DNA of 64,000 nt from Belliella baltica DSM 15883 (lineage in GTDB: Bacteria; Bacteroidota; Bacteroidia; Cytophagales; Cyclobacteriaceae): positions 1,674,001-1,738,000 of the forward strand of contig NC_018010.1 of assembly GCF_000265405.1 (NCBI RefSeq), given 5' to 3'. The stretch's first letter is position 1; each line of letters opens with the position of its first letter. The notes under the pieces were generated by a model. That model did no database searches. It had not been told where the DNA came from and saw only the letters and a program-made list of their open reading frames with translations. Below are positions 35,860 to 45,752 of this stretch, in pieces. Position numbers and translations under genes: made by a program.

Positions 35860-35909
35860 CTAGATTTGAGACTATCTTAGAATAAGAATTTTATAAGCAT
35901 ATTTTGAAT

Positions 35910-35961
35910 CCTCAGTAAAGCCTATTAATTTATCGAAAATTTTAGGCTTTACTGAGGGTTT
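35910..35961 (+). terminator. rlmN terminator
   Basis: Perfect 14-bp stem CCTCAGTAAAGCCT (35910-35923) and AGGCTTTACTGAGG (35944-35957), followed by GTTTT. It lies between rlmN and the next plus-strand gene. Confidence 0.85.
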
Positions 35962-35975
35962 TAATTTTAACTTCT

Positions 35976-36446
35976 ATGAAAAAAATAATATTGATTTTAT
36001 GTTTCTCTTTTTTGGTAGTATCACTTCAGGCACAAGAACAAGGTGAAGCAAGGTTGATGGCAGGAGGTGATTATCGCTTGACGATCAAAGAATTGGGGAC
36101 TTTTATAGGTGCTGAGTATTTTTTTATTGACAAGTTTTCTTTATCACCAACTTTTACAGTTTGGTTTCCTGAAATTGGGAATTCCCTTAATCTCAATGTT
36201 GATTTGAAATATTATCTTACTGAAGGGGTTTCACAGGTCTATTTATTGGCTGGATATAGTAATTATTGGATCAATACACAACCTGGTGACGCTGGTCTCC
36301 TTCAAACACGGCCTGGAGGGAATTTCGGTGCAGGTGCTTTTATCAAAGCGACGGAGCAATTTGGTTTTATAACCGAATTCAAAATGCAAAGTCAAAATAC
36401 CCGTTGGCCAGTTTTGAGAGTTGGAGCAGTGCTGAATTTGAATTGA
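35976..36446 (+). CDS. Small outer membrane beta-barrel protein
   Basis: 156 residues. Signal peptide (IILILCFSFLVVSLQAQ) and alternating beta-strands (YRLTIKELGTFIGAEYFFID; GFITEFKMQSQNT; LRVGAVLNLN) typical of OmpW/porin-like small barrels. No specific function. Its stop lies 3 nt from the stop of the convergent rhomboid gene. Confidence 0.8.
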   Translation: MKKIILILCFSFLVVSLQAQEQGEARLMAGGDYRLTIKELGTFIGAEYFFIDKFSLSPTFTVWFPEIGNSLNLNVDLKYYLTEGVSQVYLLAGYSNYWINTQPGDAGLLQTRPGGNFGAGAFIKATEQFGFITEFKMQSQNTRWPVLRVGAVLNLN

Positions 36447-36449
36447 TTT

Positions 36450-37379
36450 TTACTTTTTGCTAAATTCAAAGAGCTTACGCTTTTCTTCTTTACTCAGGGC
36501 CTCGTAGCCTTTCTCTGCTATTTTGTCCAAAATCTGATCAATTTCCTCTTGTGTTGCATCAGCAGATTTAGAATAGGAAGTAGACGGGTTTTTAGAGCTA
36601 CTATTTGTAGTTTTTTGTTCAGTGTAACTTTTCTTCCTATATGTAACTTTTACTTTTCTTTTTGCTGAGAAAAGTGATTCAAAGAATTGTCCAATAGCTT
36701 GGATTGGTCTTCCCCAATCAGAGCCATTTCTCAATTGAAGAATATAAAAATATCCCATTGCAGCTCCTCCAAGATGTGCTAATTCACCTCCTGCATTACT
36801 TCCAGCAGAATTAGCAAATGCGATCACCACATAAAAAATCGCTATATATTTGATCTTTACATCTCCAATGAAGATCAGTCTGAATGTCGTATTGGGGGAT
36901 AAAGTAGCTGCACCAACGACTATTGCGTACACCCCAGCACTTGCGCCTAGCATTTTCGAAGCAGAAATGACATCCGAAAAAAGAGGAGAAATGTTATACA
37001 TCAATACATAAAATAAAGCTCCAGCGATACCTCCCAAAATATATAAATTGGCAAGTTTTCTACTTCCAAGATATTCATTGACTAACATCCCAAACCAATA
37101 CAAGAAAAGCATATTGAAAAGGATGTGAAATATACCTTCATGCAAAAACATATAGGTAAGGATAGACCATGGTTGAAGGATAAAGATCCCTAAATCAGCT
37201 GGCATCATTATAAACCCTAAAAGCATTTTGTAAAGCTCTCCTGCACCAGATAGGCTTAGAATAATTCTTGCTACTAAAATCCCAGCAAATGTCAAAAGAT
37301 TGATTGCAATAAGCTTGTAGAGGCTATTGTTGTTGTATTTGAATGCATTTCTAAGATTGTCCCAAAATCCTCCGTACAT
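36450..37379 (-). CDS. Rhomboid family intramembrane serine protease (1)
   Basis: 309 residues with six or seven membrane helices. Rhomboid signature: FLHEGIFHILFNMLFLYWFG (HxxxN), nucleophile Ser in MLGASAGVYAIVVG, and catalytic His in ELAHLGGAAMGY. A polar C-terminal tail of about 80 residues (TYRKKSYTEQKTTNSSSKN, ending EALSKEEKRKLFEFSKK) extends beyond the usual core. It is tandem with a second rhomboid gene 12 nt upstream and near mutL. Confidence 0.93.
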   Translation of the reverse strand: MYGGFWDNLRNAFKYNNNSLYKLIAINLLTFAGILVARIILSLSGAGELYKMLLGFIMMPADLGIFILQPWSILTYMFLHEGIFHILFNMLFLYWFGMLVNEYLGSRKLANLYILGGIAGALFYVLMYNISPLFSDVISASKMLGASAGVYAIVVGAATLSPNTTFRLIFIGDVKIKYIAIFYVVIAFANSAGSNAGGELAHLGGAAMGYFYILQLRNGSDWGRPIQAIGQFFESLFSAKRKVKVTYRKKSYTEQKTTNSSSKNPSTSYSKSADATQEEIDQILDKIAEKGYEALSKEEKRKLFEFSKK

Positions 37380-37391
37380 AGTTTCTAGATT

Positions 37392-38183
37392 TTAATAAAA
37401 ATTGTTTCTGCCTTTTTTCCAATAATAAACCAAACCTGCTCCAATTACTAAGCCACTAAGATGTGCAAAATGAGCTACGTTATCTGTAGGATTATTTATA
37501 ATTACGTTATAAATAGTGTACAGACCGTAGAATAAAATTAAATATTTAGCCTTAACTGGCATAGGAGGAAACAATAAAAGAAGCTCGGTGTTTGGGAAAA
37601 ACATGCCAAAAGCAATCAAAATTCCAAATAATGCACCTGAAGCTCCAACCATTGGGATATTGATTTGAAAATCTCTTATTCCCATAAAATTTTCCTTTGC
37701 TCTTTGGATTAATGAGGGGTTTTCTGGATTTCTACTGTATTCATCTATAAAATCAAATACGCCAGGCTTAAATAAATGTCGATTTTCACTCACAAAATCA
37801 TTGAATTTTTCTGGACTTGGATTTTCATAAAACGCTTCGATTTTATTGTCCAATTGATTTATTTTAAATGCATTGTATCCGGAATACAACAGTCCACTAC
37901 CTATTCCACATACCATCCAAAGTATGAGAAGTTTTTTTGGTCCTAAGAACTGCTCAAGCAAGGGGCCAAAAACAAATAACCCAAACATATTGCTAAATAG
38001 ATGCCATCCATTGGCATGCATAAACATATATGTGAGAAATTGGGTCGGTAGAAAAAGGCTGCTTTGGACAAAATAAAGTGCAAATACTCTCTCCAGTTGA
38101 GGCATGAGGTAACTAGCCACGACAAACATGGCAATATTGATCAAGAGTAAATTTTTAACAACGGGTGTTAAGTTTCTAAACAT
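37392..38183 (-). CDS. Rhomboid family intramembrane serine protease (2)
   Basis: 263 residues. HANGWHLFSNMFGLFVFG (HxxxN), VGASGALFGILIAFG (Ser nucleophile) and NVAHFAHLSGLVIGAG (catalytic His) are all present, with an inserted soluble loop of about 70 residues (IDEYSRNPENPSLIQ) between helices. It ends 12 nt before the next rhomboid and begins 3 nt after mutL, so the three genes are likely an operon. Confidence 0.94.
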   Translation of the reverse strand: MFRNLTPVVKNLLLINIAMFVVASYLMPQLERVFALYFVQSSLFLPTQFLTYMFMHANGWHLFSNMFGLFVFGPLLEQFLGPKKLLILWMVCGIGSGLLYSGYNAFKINQLDNKIEAFYENPSPEKFNDFVSENRHLFKPGVFDFIDEYSRNPENPSLIQRAKENFMGIRDFQINIPMVGASGALFGILIAFGMFFPNTELLLLFPPMPVKAKYLILFYGLYTIYNVIINNPTDNVAHFAHLSGLVIGAGLVYYWKKGRNNFY

Positions 38184-38186
38184 GGC

Positions 38187-40070
38187 TTATCGGTTGAAAA
38201 AAGCGTGTATTTTATGTAAATCAAGTTTGACAAAGGTTTTGTTCCCACCAAGTCCGTAATTTGGATTTTGACAGGCAAATAATTGACCCACTAAGGTTTC
38301 CATTTCTGTTGAGTCCAATCGAACACCTTTTTTAATAGCAGATTTTTTAGCTAAAGATCTTGCAAGATTTTCACGATTATCAAGAGAAAGTTCTGATTTG
38401 AAATGCTTAAATTGCTCTAATAAGCCTTCAAAAAGTGCTTTCTCGTTTGTGACTTGAATATCTGCTGGAACTCCTTGAATGAGAATTGTCTCTTTCCCAA
38501 ATTCAACAATTACAAAGCCCAAGCTGTTTAATTCTTCTTTGATATCCATCACAAGCGCAAAATCTGATTGGCTGAGTTGAATGTGCTGAGGAAAAAGACA
38601 CTGCTGCGAAATTCCAGCTGCATTTTTCAATTGCTTCAAATAACGCTCGTACAGGATTCTCTCGTGGGTAGCCTGCTGATCTAAAATCAATAAGCCAGAA
38701 GACATTTGGGCGATAATGTAGCTCAATTCCACTTGGAATGTTGTCCCGGTATTTTCTTGTTCTATCGGAAAGATTTGTTCTCTTTGATGACTGTCATTTG
38801 CCTTAGAGGAAAAAGTAAGAAAATCTGAAGGTGAGTCTATGACATCTTTTTGTTCAAAGTCAGGAGAGATCGTCTTTTCACCCCCTTCAAATAATCTTTC
38901 CCATCCGGAGACATCCTGCTTTCTGAAACTTGGAGTCTGGAAATTTTTATAACTGTTTTCCTTCCCCAAATCATCGGGTTTGTAGGTGTTTTCTAATCGT
39001 ACATCACTTTTCCTAATCTCGTCATTTTTCCAATTTTCAGTGAAGTTCACATCCATATTGAAGTCCAAAGCAGGAACCACATTGTGCGCTCCTAAGGATT
39101 GCTTTACGGCTGATCGAATTACGGCATATACAGTACGTTCATCATCGAATTTAATTTCTGTTTTGGTCGGATGTACATTGATATCAATGTGCGAAGGATC
39201 AATTTCTAAAAATAACACATAGAAGGGCTGCATGTCCGAGGGCATCAATCCTTCATAGGCGTTGGAAACGGCATGATGTAGATAATTGCTTCTGATAAAT
39301 CTATTGTTGACAAAGAAGTATTGTTCTCCCCTTGTTTTTTTGGCGTTTTCAGGCTTCCCAATGTAACCTTTGATATTAAGATGTGGTGTCTCTTCCTGAC
39401 AAGTCACCAGTTGTCCTTGATAGTTTTTGCCAAAAATCCCTACAATTCTTTGACTCAATTTTCCTGGAACTAAGTTGAAAAGCTCCATGTCATTTTGAGT
39501 AAATTTAAATCCAATTTCAGGGTAGGAGAGAGCTACTCTCTGAAATTCATCTACGAGATGTTTCATTTCTACTGCATTGGATTTGAGAAAATTTCTGCGA
39601 GCAGGTACATTAAAAAACAGGTTTTTAACGGCAATAGAAGTTCCTTGAGGACATGAAATAGGTTCTTGTTTCTTAAACTCAGAACCTTCTATTTGGATTA
39701 GGGTACCCAGTTCATCCCCAGCTTGACGAGTCTTCATCTCTACTTGCGATACTGCTGCTATAGAAGCCATAGCCTCTCCGCGAAATCCAAAAGTGTGGAT
39801 GGCAAAAAGGTCTGCGGAAGTTCTGATTTTAGAAGTAGCGTGTCTTTCAAAGCACATTCTTGCATCAGTCAAAGTCATGCCTTTGCCATTGTCAATGACA
39901 AGCATTAAAGCTTTTCCAGCATCTTTGACCACTACTTGAACTTGGGTGGCGCCTGCGTCCACGGCATTTTCAAGCATTTCCTTCAAAGCAGAAGCAGGTC
40001 GCTGAACTACTTCACCTGCTGCAATTTGATTGGCAATTGCATCGGGAAGAAGTTGTATGATGTCGTTCAT
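38187..40070 (-). CDS. mutL: DNA mismatch repair protein MutL
   Basis: 627 residues. N-terminal GHKL ATPase: ALKEMLENAVDAGATQVQV, VIDNGKGMTL, HTFGFRGEAMASIAAVSQV. Then NVHPTKTEIKF. The C-terminal dimerisation domain carries LDQQATHERILYERYL where endonuclease-type MutL has DQHA-x2-E-x4-E, and ACQNPNYGLGGN where the zinc motif would be. Both motifs are degenerate, so endonuclease activity is doubtful. Its start overlaps the stop of the upstream small gene by 4 nt. Confidence 0.96.
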   Translation of the reverse strand: MNDIIQLLPDAIANQIAAGEVVQRPASALKEMLENAVDAGATQVQVVVKDAGKALMLVIDNGKGMTLTDARMCFERHATSKIRTSADLFAIHTFGFRGEAMASIAAVSQVEMKTRQAGDELGTLIQIEGSEFKKQEPISCPQGTSIAVKNLFFNVPARRNFLKSNAVEMKHLVDEFQRVALSYPEIGFKFTQNDMELFNLVPGKLSQRIVGIFGKNYQGQLVTCQEETPHLNIKGYIGKPENAKKTRGEQYFFVNNRFIRSNYLHHAVSNAYEGLMPSDMQPFYVLFLEIDPSHIDINVHPTKTEIKFDDERTVYAVIRSAVKQSLGAHNVVPALDFNMDVNFTENWKNDEIRKSDVRLENTYKPDDLGKENSYKNFQTPSFRKQDVSGWERLFEGGEKTISPDFEQKDVIDSPSDFLTFSSKANDSHQREQIFPIEQENTGTTFQVELSYIIAQMSSGLLILDQQATHERILYERYLKQLKNAAGISQQCLFPQHIQLSQSDFALVMDIKEELNSLGFVIVEFGKETILIQGVPADIQVTNEKALFEGLLEQFKHFKSELSLDNRENLARSLAKKSAIKKGVRLDSTEMETLVGQLFACQNPNYGLGGNKTFVKLDLHKIHAFFNR

Positions 40071-40477
40071 CGGCTATGCTTTCTTTTCAATCTTAAAAAT
40101 AATCCAAAAAGGAATCCACCACCAGTGAGGTAAAGTAAGCCATAGAGTACAATAGGTCCATAGAAAATATAACCTCCAAGTCCTCCAATTAAGAGTAAAA
40201 ATATGATAAATCGAAGTAGGCCAGCGGAAGTTACAGGTGAAGTTTGCCTTCCTTTGATTTGCCCTCCTTGCGTAAAAGCTCCCTTAATCGAAGATCCATA
40301 ATCTCGCATGAATGATTCTGAAAGCTCTTCATCTGATTTAATCAACCCTTCAGCCTGAAGATTTCTTTTTATTCTTGCCGTTCTTTGTTCAATTTCTTCA
40401 CGCACAGGATCATAATATCTTGGCTTGATATCAAAGCTCATCGGTTTGGCTGTTCTAAAGATTGAAGGGAATTTCAT
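40067..40477 (-). CDS. Small membrane protein upstream of mutL
   Basis: 136 residues. Charged N-terminal part (FDIKPRYYDPVREEIEQRTA), then two adjacent membrane helices (LLRFIIFLLLIGGLGGYIFY; GPIVLYGLLYLTGGGFLFGL) and a basic tail. The ATG at 40441 is an alternative start. It overlaps mutL by 4 nt and heads the mutL-rhomboid group. No family name is recognised. Confidence 0.8.
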   Translation of the reverse strand: MKFPSIFRTAKPMSFDIKPRYYDPVREEIEQRTARIKRNLQAEGLIKSDEELSESFMRDYGSSIKGAFTQGGQIKGRQTSPVTSAGLLRFIIFLLLIGGLGGYIFYGPIVLYGLLYLTGGGFLFGLFLRLKRKHSR

Positions 40478-40641
40478 ATTGAGATAGATTCTTTTTTAAT
40501 ATTTCTCGTTGTATAGAAAACATACGTCCTTTTATCAAAATTGATACAAGACCATTGGAAAATTCCTATATGTTTGCAAAATACAATGTATATTCATACA
40601 AAGTTATTTTAAAAATTAAGCAATAAAAATTTAACAGCAGG

Positions 40642-43600
40642 ATGCGAATAAAAGTTTGGAGCTCACTTTTAGGTTTAGCCTTGATTTTTCAGGCTGATGG
40701 GGTTTTAGGTAGGGATATACCGAACATATTTTCAAATGAGAAAAGTTTTGAGATCGAAGGCTCAAGAGTTGAAAACGATACATCTGAATTTTTCAGAGAA
40801 AAAAAAGACCCATTAATGGCAGAAGATTATAGAAGGCAAATGGAATGGGTGGATTCCGTTTTCAATAATCAGACATTTGAGCAGCGTTTAGGCCAGCTTT
40901 TTATGGTTGCTGCCTACTCAAATAGGGACTTCAGACATAGAGAAGAAATTGCCAAATTAATAAAGGAACAAAATCTCGGAGGCTTGATTTTTTTTCAAGG
41001 AGGACCAGTAAGGCAAGCAAATCTTACTAATTATTATCAATCTATTTCAGACACCCCGTTATTTATAGCTATGGACGCAGAATGGGGAATCAATATGAGA
41101 CTAGATTCAGTGATTACTTTTCCCAAAGCAATGACCTTGGGGGCACTTCCTGATGAGAGATTGATTTATGAAATGGGGAAAGAGATTGCGAGGCAATTTA
41201 CTGAGTTGGGAATGCATATTAATTTTGCTCCCGTGGTAGATGTTAATTCTAATCCCAACAATCCTGTAATTGGATATCGGGCTTTTGGAGAAGAGAAGAG
41301 GCTTGTAGCAAGGAAGTCGATGGCTTATATGAAAGGCCTTCAAGAAAATGGAATAATTGCCAATGCAAAACATTTCCCAGGTCATGGAGATACAGAGTCT
41401 GATTCTCATTATACTTTACCAGTCATCCGTCATTCTCAAAGTAGAATATTAGATATCGACCTTTACCCTTATCGAGAGCTGATAAATGAAGATTTGATGA
41501 GTGTGATGGTAGCACATTTACATATCCCAAGCCTTGATAGTGAGAAAAATAAAGCCACTACACTATCAAAATATGTAGTCACAGATCTACTTAAGGATCA
41601 AATGAAATTTGATGGATTGATTTTTACTGATGCACTGAATATGAAAGGTGTGAGTAGTTATTATAAGCCTGGGGAAGTTGATTTGTTAGCATTGGAAGCA
41701 GGGAATGATATTTTGCTCTACTCAGAAGATGTCCCTAAAGCGAAACAATTGATCATTGAAGCCATCAGAGAAGGGAGGCTAAGTCAAGAAGAAATCGATA
41801 ATAGAATCATAAAAGTACTAAAGGCTAAATATTGGGCAGGACTACATCAAAAGCCAAAAATCAAGGTTGAAGGGCTTATTGATAGATTGAATACAAAAAA
41901 AACGGCACTTTTGGTTGAGCAACTTTTTTCAAATTCAATCACAGTAACTTCCAATAAGAATAGTTTTCTTCCTTTACGAAATTTAGACTTGCTGAATATT
42001 GCATCTTTGACCATTGGGGGTGATGGACAAGTTTTTCAAGATAAAATTGACAAATATGCTAAAGTGGATCATTTTAATATTGACAAGGGCACCAATGGGA
42101 GTTCACTCAATCAGATCAAGGAAAAACTAGCAAATTATAATACTGTAATTGTAGGGTTGATGGGCGTGACGAATAGCCCCTCAAGAGATTTTGGCGTTAA
42201 TCAATCTGACATCGAGTTTATTAAGGAGTTGAGTAAAGAGAAATCTGTTGTTGTATCACTTTTTGGAAATACCTATGCTTCCAAAAATCTTAATGGTTTA
42301 CCTCACAATATTCTGACTTTTGAAAATAATGAATTTACTCAAAAACTCGTGCCTGAAATCATATTTGGTGGAAGATCAGCTAGAGGTATGATGCCTGTTT
42401 CAATAAGTGAAAATATTAAAATTGGAAGTGGGGGTTATCTTGAAGGTTTGAAAAAATTATCTTACAGCTATCCTGAAAGTCAAGGCATGAACAGTTCTGT
42501 TTTGGCAGAGATTGATCAAATCATGGAGGTTGGAATTAGAAAAAAGGCAACTCCTGGAGGAGTGGTTCTAGTAGCAAAAAATGGTCAAGTAGTTTTTGAA
42601 AAAGCTTATGGGCACCTAGATTACAATAAAACGCAAGAAGTCAACACCAGAACTGTCTATGACCTAGCTTCGATAACTAAGGTATTGGCAACTACTCAGG
42701 CTGTCATGTTTTTGGCGAGTAGAGATATTATTGATATGGACAAGCCTATATCAAGGTATTTGCCTGAATTGAAGCAGACCAATAAGGGGGATTTACTATT
42801 GAAGGATATCATGGCTCACGAGGCTGGACTAGTGGCTTTTATACCTTATTATGTCAATACAGTAGAGTCAGGTTCTTGGAAAAATGAATATTATCGAGAT
42901 TCTGCCTTCGAAGATTTTAACATTCCAATTTCTAATGATATGTATGCGAAACAAAGCTTGAGGGATAGCATTTGGAATTGGACAATCAAATCTAATTTGA
43001 GAAAACTCGATCCAAATCGCAAAAGATATAGTTATGTTTATTCAGATTTGACTATGTATTTGATGCAAGCAGTCGTAGAGCGATTGACCAATCAGCCGAT
43101 GGATGAATTTTTGGATCAGAATTTCTACGCTCCACTTGGTTTGCATACCTTGACTTTCAAGCCCCACAATAAGATAGCTTTACAAAACATTGCTCCAACA
43201 GAGGATGATATTGCCTTCCGAAAAAGGCTAGTGCAAGGGTTTGTTCATGATCCTGGAGCAGCGATGTATGGAGGTGTTGCAGGCCATGCAGGATTGTTTG
43301 GGACGGCAAACGACCTTGCAGTCATGATGCAAATGATGCTCAATGGTGGAAAATACGGTGATGTGAATCTTTTGGATGAAAAAGTTATCAATCAATTTAC
43401 AAAAAGACAATCCAATCAAAGCCGAAGAGGTTGGGGTTGGGACAAGCCCGAGCCGGAGAAAGGTAAAGGTGGGGGAGCTGGAGTATTGGCACCCAAAAGC
43501 ACATTTGGCCACACAGGTTTTACTGGTACAGCAGTTTGGGCAGATCCAGAAAATGATTTGATTTATGTATTTTTATCAAATCGAGTACATCCAGATGCGA

Positions 43601-43704
43601 GCAATAACCTATTGCTCAAAGAAGGGATTCGGACTGAAATTCATGATGTTATCTACCGATCTATAAATAAGCCCGAAAGGGCGCAGAGATTGATTGAGGA
43701 ATAA
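40642..43704 (+). CDS. Exported fusion of GH3 beta-N-acetylhexosaminidase and class C beta-lactamase-like domain
   Basis: 1020 residues with a signal peptide (LLGLALIFQADGVLG). About residues 70-420 are a GH3 NagZ-like domain: GGLIFFQGGPVRQANLTN, FAPVVDVNSNPNNPVIG, and the GlcNAcase signature AKHFPGHGDTESDSHYTLP, with the nucleophile region LIFTDALNMKGVS. A GH3 C-terminal domain follows to about 610. Residues about 620-1010 form a serine hydrolase: SITK (SxxK) near 676, YSD in YSYVYSDLTMYL, and HTGFTG near the end. Both domains act on peptidoglycan, so a role in wall turnover is likely. This fusion is known in Bacteroidota. Confidence 0.94.
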   Translation: MRIKVWSSLLGLALIFQADGVLGRDIPNIFSNEKSFEIEGSRVENDTSEFFREKKDPLMAEDYRRQMEWVDSVFNNQTFEQRLGQLFMVAAYSNRDFRHREEIAKLIKEQNLGGLIFFQGGPVRQANLTNYYQSISDTPLFIAMDAEWGINMRLDSVITFPKAMTLGALPDERLIYEMGKEIARQFTELGMHINFAPVVDVNSNPNNPVIGYRAFGEEKRLVARKSMAYMKGLQENGIIANAKHFPGHGDTESDSHYTLPVIRHSQSRILDIDLYPYRELINEDLMSVMVAHLHIPSLDSEKNKATTLSKYVVTDLLKDQMKFDGLIFTDALNMKGVSSYYKPGEVDLLALEAGNDILLYSEDVPKAKQLIIEAIREGRLSQEEIDNRIIKVLKAKYWAGLHQKPKIKVEGLIDRLNTKKTALLVEQLFSNSITVTSNKNSFLPLRNLDLLNIASLTIGGDGQVFQDKIDKYAKVDHFNIDKGTNGSSLNQIKEKLANYNTVIVGLMGVTNSPSRDFGVNQSDIEFIKELSKEKSVVVSLFGNTYASKNLNGLPHNILTFENNEFTQKLVPEIIFGGRSARGMMPVSISENIKIGSGGYLEGLKKLSYSYPESQGMNSSVLAEIDQIMEVGIRKKATPGGVVLVAKNGQVVFEKAYGHLDYNKTQEVNTRTVYDLASITKVLATTQAVMFLASRDIIDMDKPISRYLPELKQTNKGDLLLKDIMAHEAGLVAFIPYYVNTVESGSWKNEYYRDSAFEDFNIPISNDMYAKQSLRDSIWNWTIKSNLRKLDPNRKRYSYVYSDLTMYLMQAVVERLTNQPMDEFLDQNFYAPLGLHTLTFKPHNKIALQNIAPTEDDIAFRKRLVQGFVHDPGAAMYGGVAGHAGLFGTANDLAVMMQMMLNGGKYGDVNLLDEKVINQFTKRQSNQSRRGWGWDKPEPEKGKGGGAGVLAPKSTFGHTGFTGTAVWADPENDLIYVFLSNRVHPDASNNLLLKEGIRTEIHDVIYRSINKPERAQRLIEE

Positions 43705-43777
43705 AATGAGATTAATTGAACATTCTATAGGCGATCGAGTGTTAATGTGCTATTGATTTCCAATTGAGAAAAATATT

Positions 43778-44923
43778 ATGAAAATAGGAATTGTCTGTTA
43801 TCCAACATTTGGAGGTAGTGGTGTCGTAGCTACTGAATTAGGAAAAGCTTTGGCCAAAGAAGGGCATCAAATTCATTTTATTACATACAGGCAGCCCACT
43901 AGGTTGGATTTTTTTAGTGAAAACTTATTCTATCACGAAGTAGATATCAAAAGTTATCCATTATTCGAACATGCTCCCTACGAACTTGCATTAGCTAGTA
44001 AAATGGTCAATGTTGTCAAGTATGAACAGCTTGATTTACTGCATGTTCACTATGCCATTCCTCATGCTTCTGCGGCTTATATGGCTAAGCAAATCTTAAA
44101 GGAAGAAGGTATTTATATTCCTGTAGTGACAACCCTTCATGGAACAGACATTACCTTGGTAGGCAAAGACCCTAGCTATGAACCTGTAGTGACTTTTAGT
44201 ATCAATCAGTCTGATGGTGTCACAGCGGTATCAGAAGATTTAAGAAAAGCGACTTATGAGCTTTTTCCTGTAAAGAGAGATATTGAAGTAATTCCAAATT
44301 TCATAGATCTTGACCGATTCAAAAAACAGAAAAAGGATCATTTCAAACTTGCCATCTGTCCTCATAATGAGAAATTAATCGTTCATACATCTAATTTTAG
44401 AAAAGTGAAGAGGGTGGAGGATGTCATTAAGGTTTTCTTTGAAGTGAGAAAAGTAATCCCTGCCAAATTACTTCTAGTAGGAGATGGGCCTGAAAGAGAC
44501 AAGATGGAAAGACTATGTCGAGAACTGGGCACATGTGATGACATTAGGTTCTTAGGTAAATTAGAAGCAGTTGAGGAAGTCTTGTCTGTTGCGGATTTAT
44601 TTATGATGCCATCTGAAAAGGAAAGTTTTGGTCTAGCAGCATTAGAGGCTATGGCCTGTGAGGTTCCTATTTTATCTTCGAACGCTGGTGGGATTCCTGA
44701 ATTGAACATCGATGGAGAAACAGGCTATGTATGTAATGTAGGTGATGTTGAGACAATGACGGAAAGAGCTTTGGAGATTTTGAAAAATGAAAATCTTCCA
44801 GGTTTTAAAGATAGAGCTTTGAAGAGAGCTAAAGAATTTGATGTGACGAATATTCTACCGATGTACGAGGCTTTTTATCACCAAACTATAGAAAAATCTA
44901 AGGCTCTCTTGGCTAAAATTTAA
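43778..44923 (+). CDS. bshA: N-acetyl-alpha-D-glucosaminyl L-malate synthase (bacillithiol synthesis)
   Basis: 381 residues. GT4 glycosyltransferase: MKIGIVCYPTFGGSGVVATE at the start, HVHYAIPHASAAYMAKQIL, TLHGTDITLVGKDPSY, and the sugar-nucleotide site PSEKESFGLAALEAMACEVP. BshA joins UDP-GlcNAc to L-malate, the first step to bacillithiol. A YpdA-type bacillithiol disulfide reductase gene lies 9.4 kb downstream; bshB and bshC are not in the window. Confidence 0.96.
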   Translation: MKIGIVCYPTFGGSGVVATELGKALAKEGHQIHFITYRQPTRLDFFSENLFYHEVDIKSYPLFEHAPYELALASKMVNVVKYEQLDLLHVHYAIPHASAAYMAKQILKEEGIYIPVVTTLHGTDITLVGKDPSYEPVVTFSINQSDGVTAVSEDLRKATYELFPVKRDIEVIPNFIDLDRFKKQKKDHFKLAICPHNEKLIVHTSNFRKVKRVEDVIKVFFEVRKVIPAKLLLVGDGPERDKMERLCRELGTCDDIRFLGKLEAVEEVLSVADLFMMPSEKESFGLAALEAMACEVPILSSNAGGIPELNIDGETGYVCNVGDVETMTERALEILKNENLPGFKDRALKRAKEFDVTNILPMYEAFYHQTIEKSKALLAKI

Positions 44924-45061
44924 GATTATGAAATTTTAACTTTTTGAAGTTTTGTTCGTTATATAATCCATTGGTATTAAATTTGAACCGAACATGTACA
45001 AAAGTTGAAGTCATTCTTACATGAAAATTTCAAATCTCAGGTCTTAAAAAAATCTGCAATT

Positions 45062-45697
45062 ATGAGTGCCACAATGAAAAAAATAGGAAGATTGGATAGA
45101 CCAGACAATAATGGGTCAGCTCATATGTTTGATAATCCACTTTTAGAAAGAATTTCAAGAACACATATTAGTATTCCTATTGTTATGTTTCTCAGCATTA
45201 GTGCAGTTTCATTTTATTATGCACTCACTAGTACTTCAATTAACTTATCTATAGGCTTATTACTTCTGCTTGCAGGATTATTTGTATTTACATTTGTAGA
45301 ATACATGATGCACAAACATTTCTTTCATATGGAACCGGATACCCCTGCCAAAGATAAGTTGCAGTATTCCGTTCATGGTGTTCATCATGACTATCCTAAG
45401 GATAAAGACAGGTTGGCAATGCCTCCTTTTATAAGTGCTTTTTATGCCTTGGTATTTTATTTGGTATTTACCTTAATCATGGGAGATTATGCCTTATATT
45501 TCCTTCCTGGGTTTTTATTAGGTTATTCAGCTTATTTAGGAGTTCACTACATAGTACACGCCTATCAGCCACCAAAGAATTTTTTAAAAGTGCTTTGGGT
45601 AAACCATGCAGTTCATCATTATAAAGATCCGGATGTAGCTTTTGGAGTAAGCTCACCGCTGTGGGATTATATTTTAGGTACAATGCCGAAAAAATGA
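45062..45697 (+). CDS. Fatty acid hydroxylase/sterol desaturase family membrane protein
   Basis: 211 residues from ATG 45062 (MSATMKKIGRLDRPDNNGS). The frame opens at a TTG (45005), but that start is unlikely. Di-iron His clusters: YMMHKHFFHME, HGVHHDYPKDKDRLAMPP, and HYIVHAY...VNHAVHHYKDP, among four membrane helices. The family hydroxylates lipid acyl chains; in Bacteroidota these may be sphingolipid or fatty acid 2-hydroxylases. Exact substrate unknown. Confidence 0.9.
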   Translation: MSATMKKIGRLDRPDNNGSAHMFDNPLLERISRTHISIPIVMFLSISAVSFYYALTSTSINLSIGLLLLLAGLFVFTFVEYMMHKHFFHMEPDTPAKDKLQYSVHGVHHDYPKDKDRLAMPPFISAFYALVFYLVFTLIMGDYALYFLPGFLLGYSAYLGVHYIVHAYQPPKNFLKVLWVNHAVHHYKDPDVAFGVSSPLWDYILGTMPKK

Positions 45698-45710
45698 TAA
45701 ATAAATTTAA

Positions 45711-45737
45711 CCCTCTTCTTTTGAAGAGGGTTTTTTT
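45711..45737 (+). terminator. Terminator of the hydroxylase gene
   Basis: CCCTCTTC (45711-45718) and GAAGAGGG (45723-45730) with a TTTT loop, followed by seven T. Confidence 0.93.
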
Positions 45738-45752
45738 ACTTGAAAATTTATT

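Noticed and set aside
40642..43704. Two adjacent genes (GH3 and beta-lactamase) wrongly joined
   Set aside because: The frame is continuous with no stop or shift, and the fusion is familiar in Bacteroidota.
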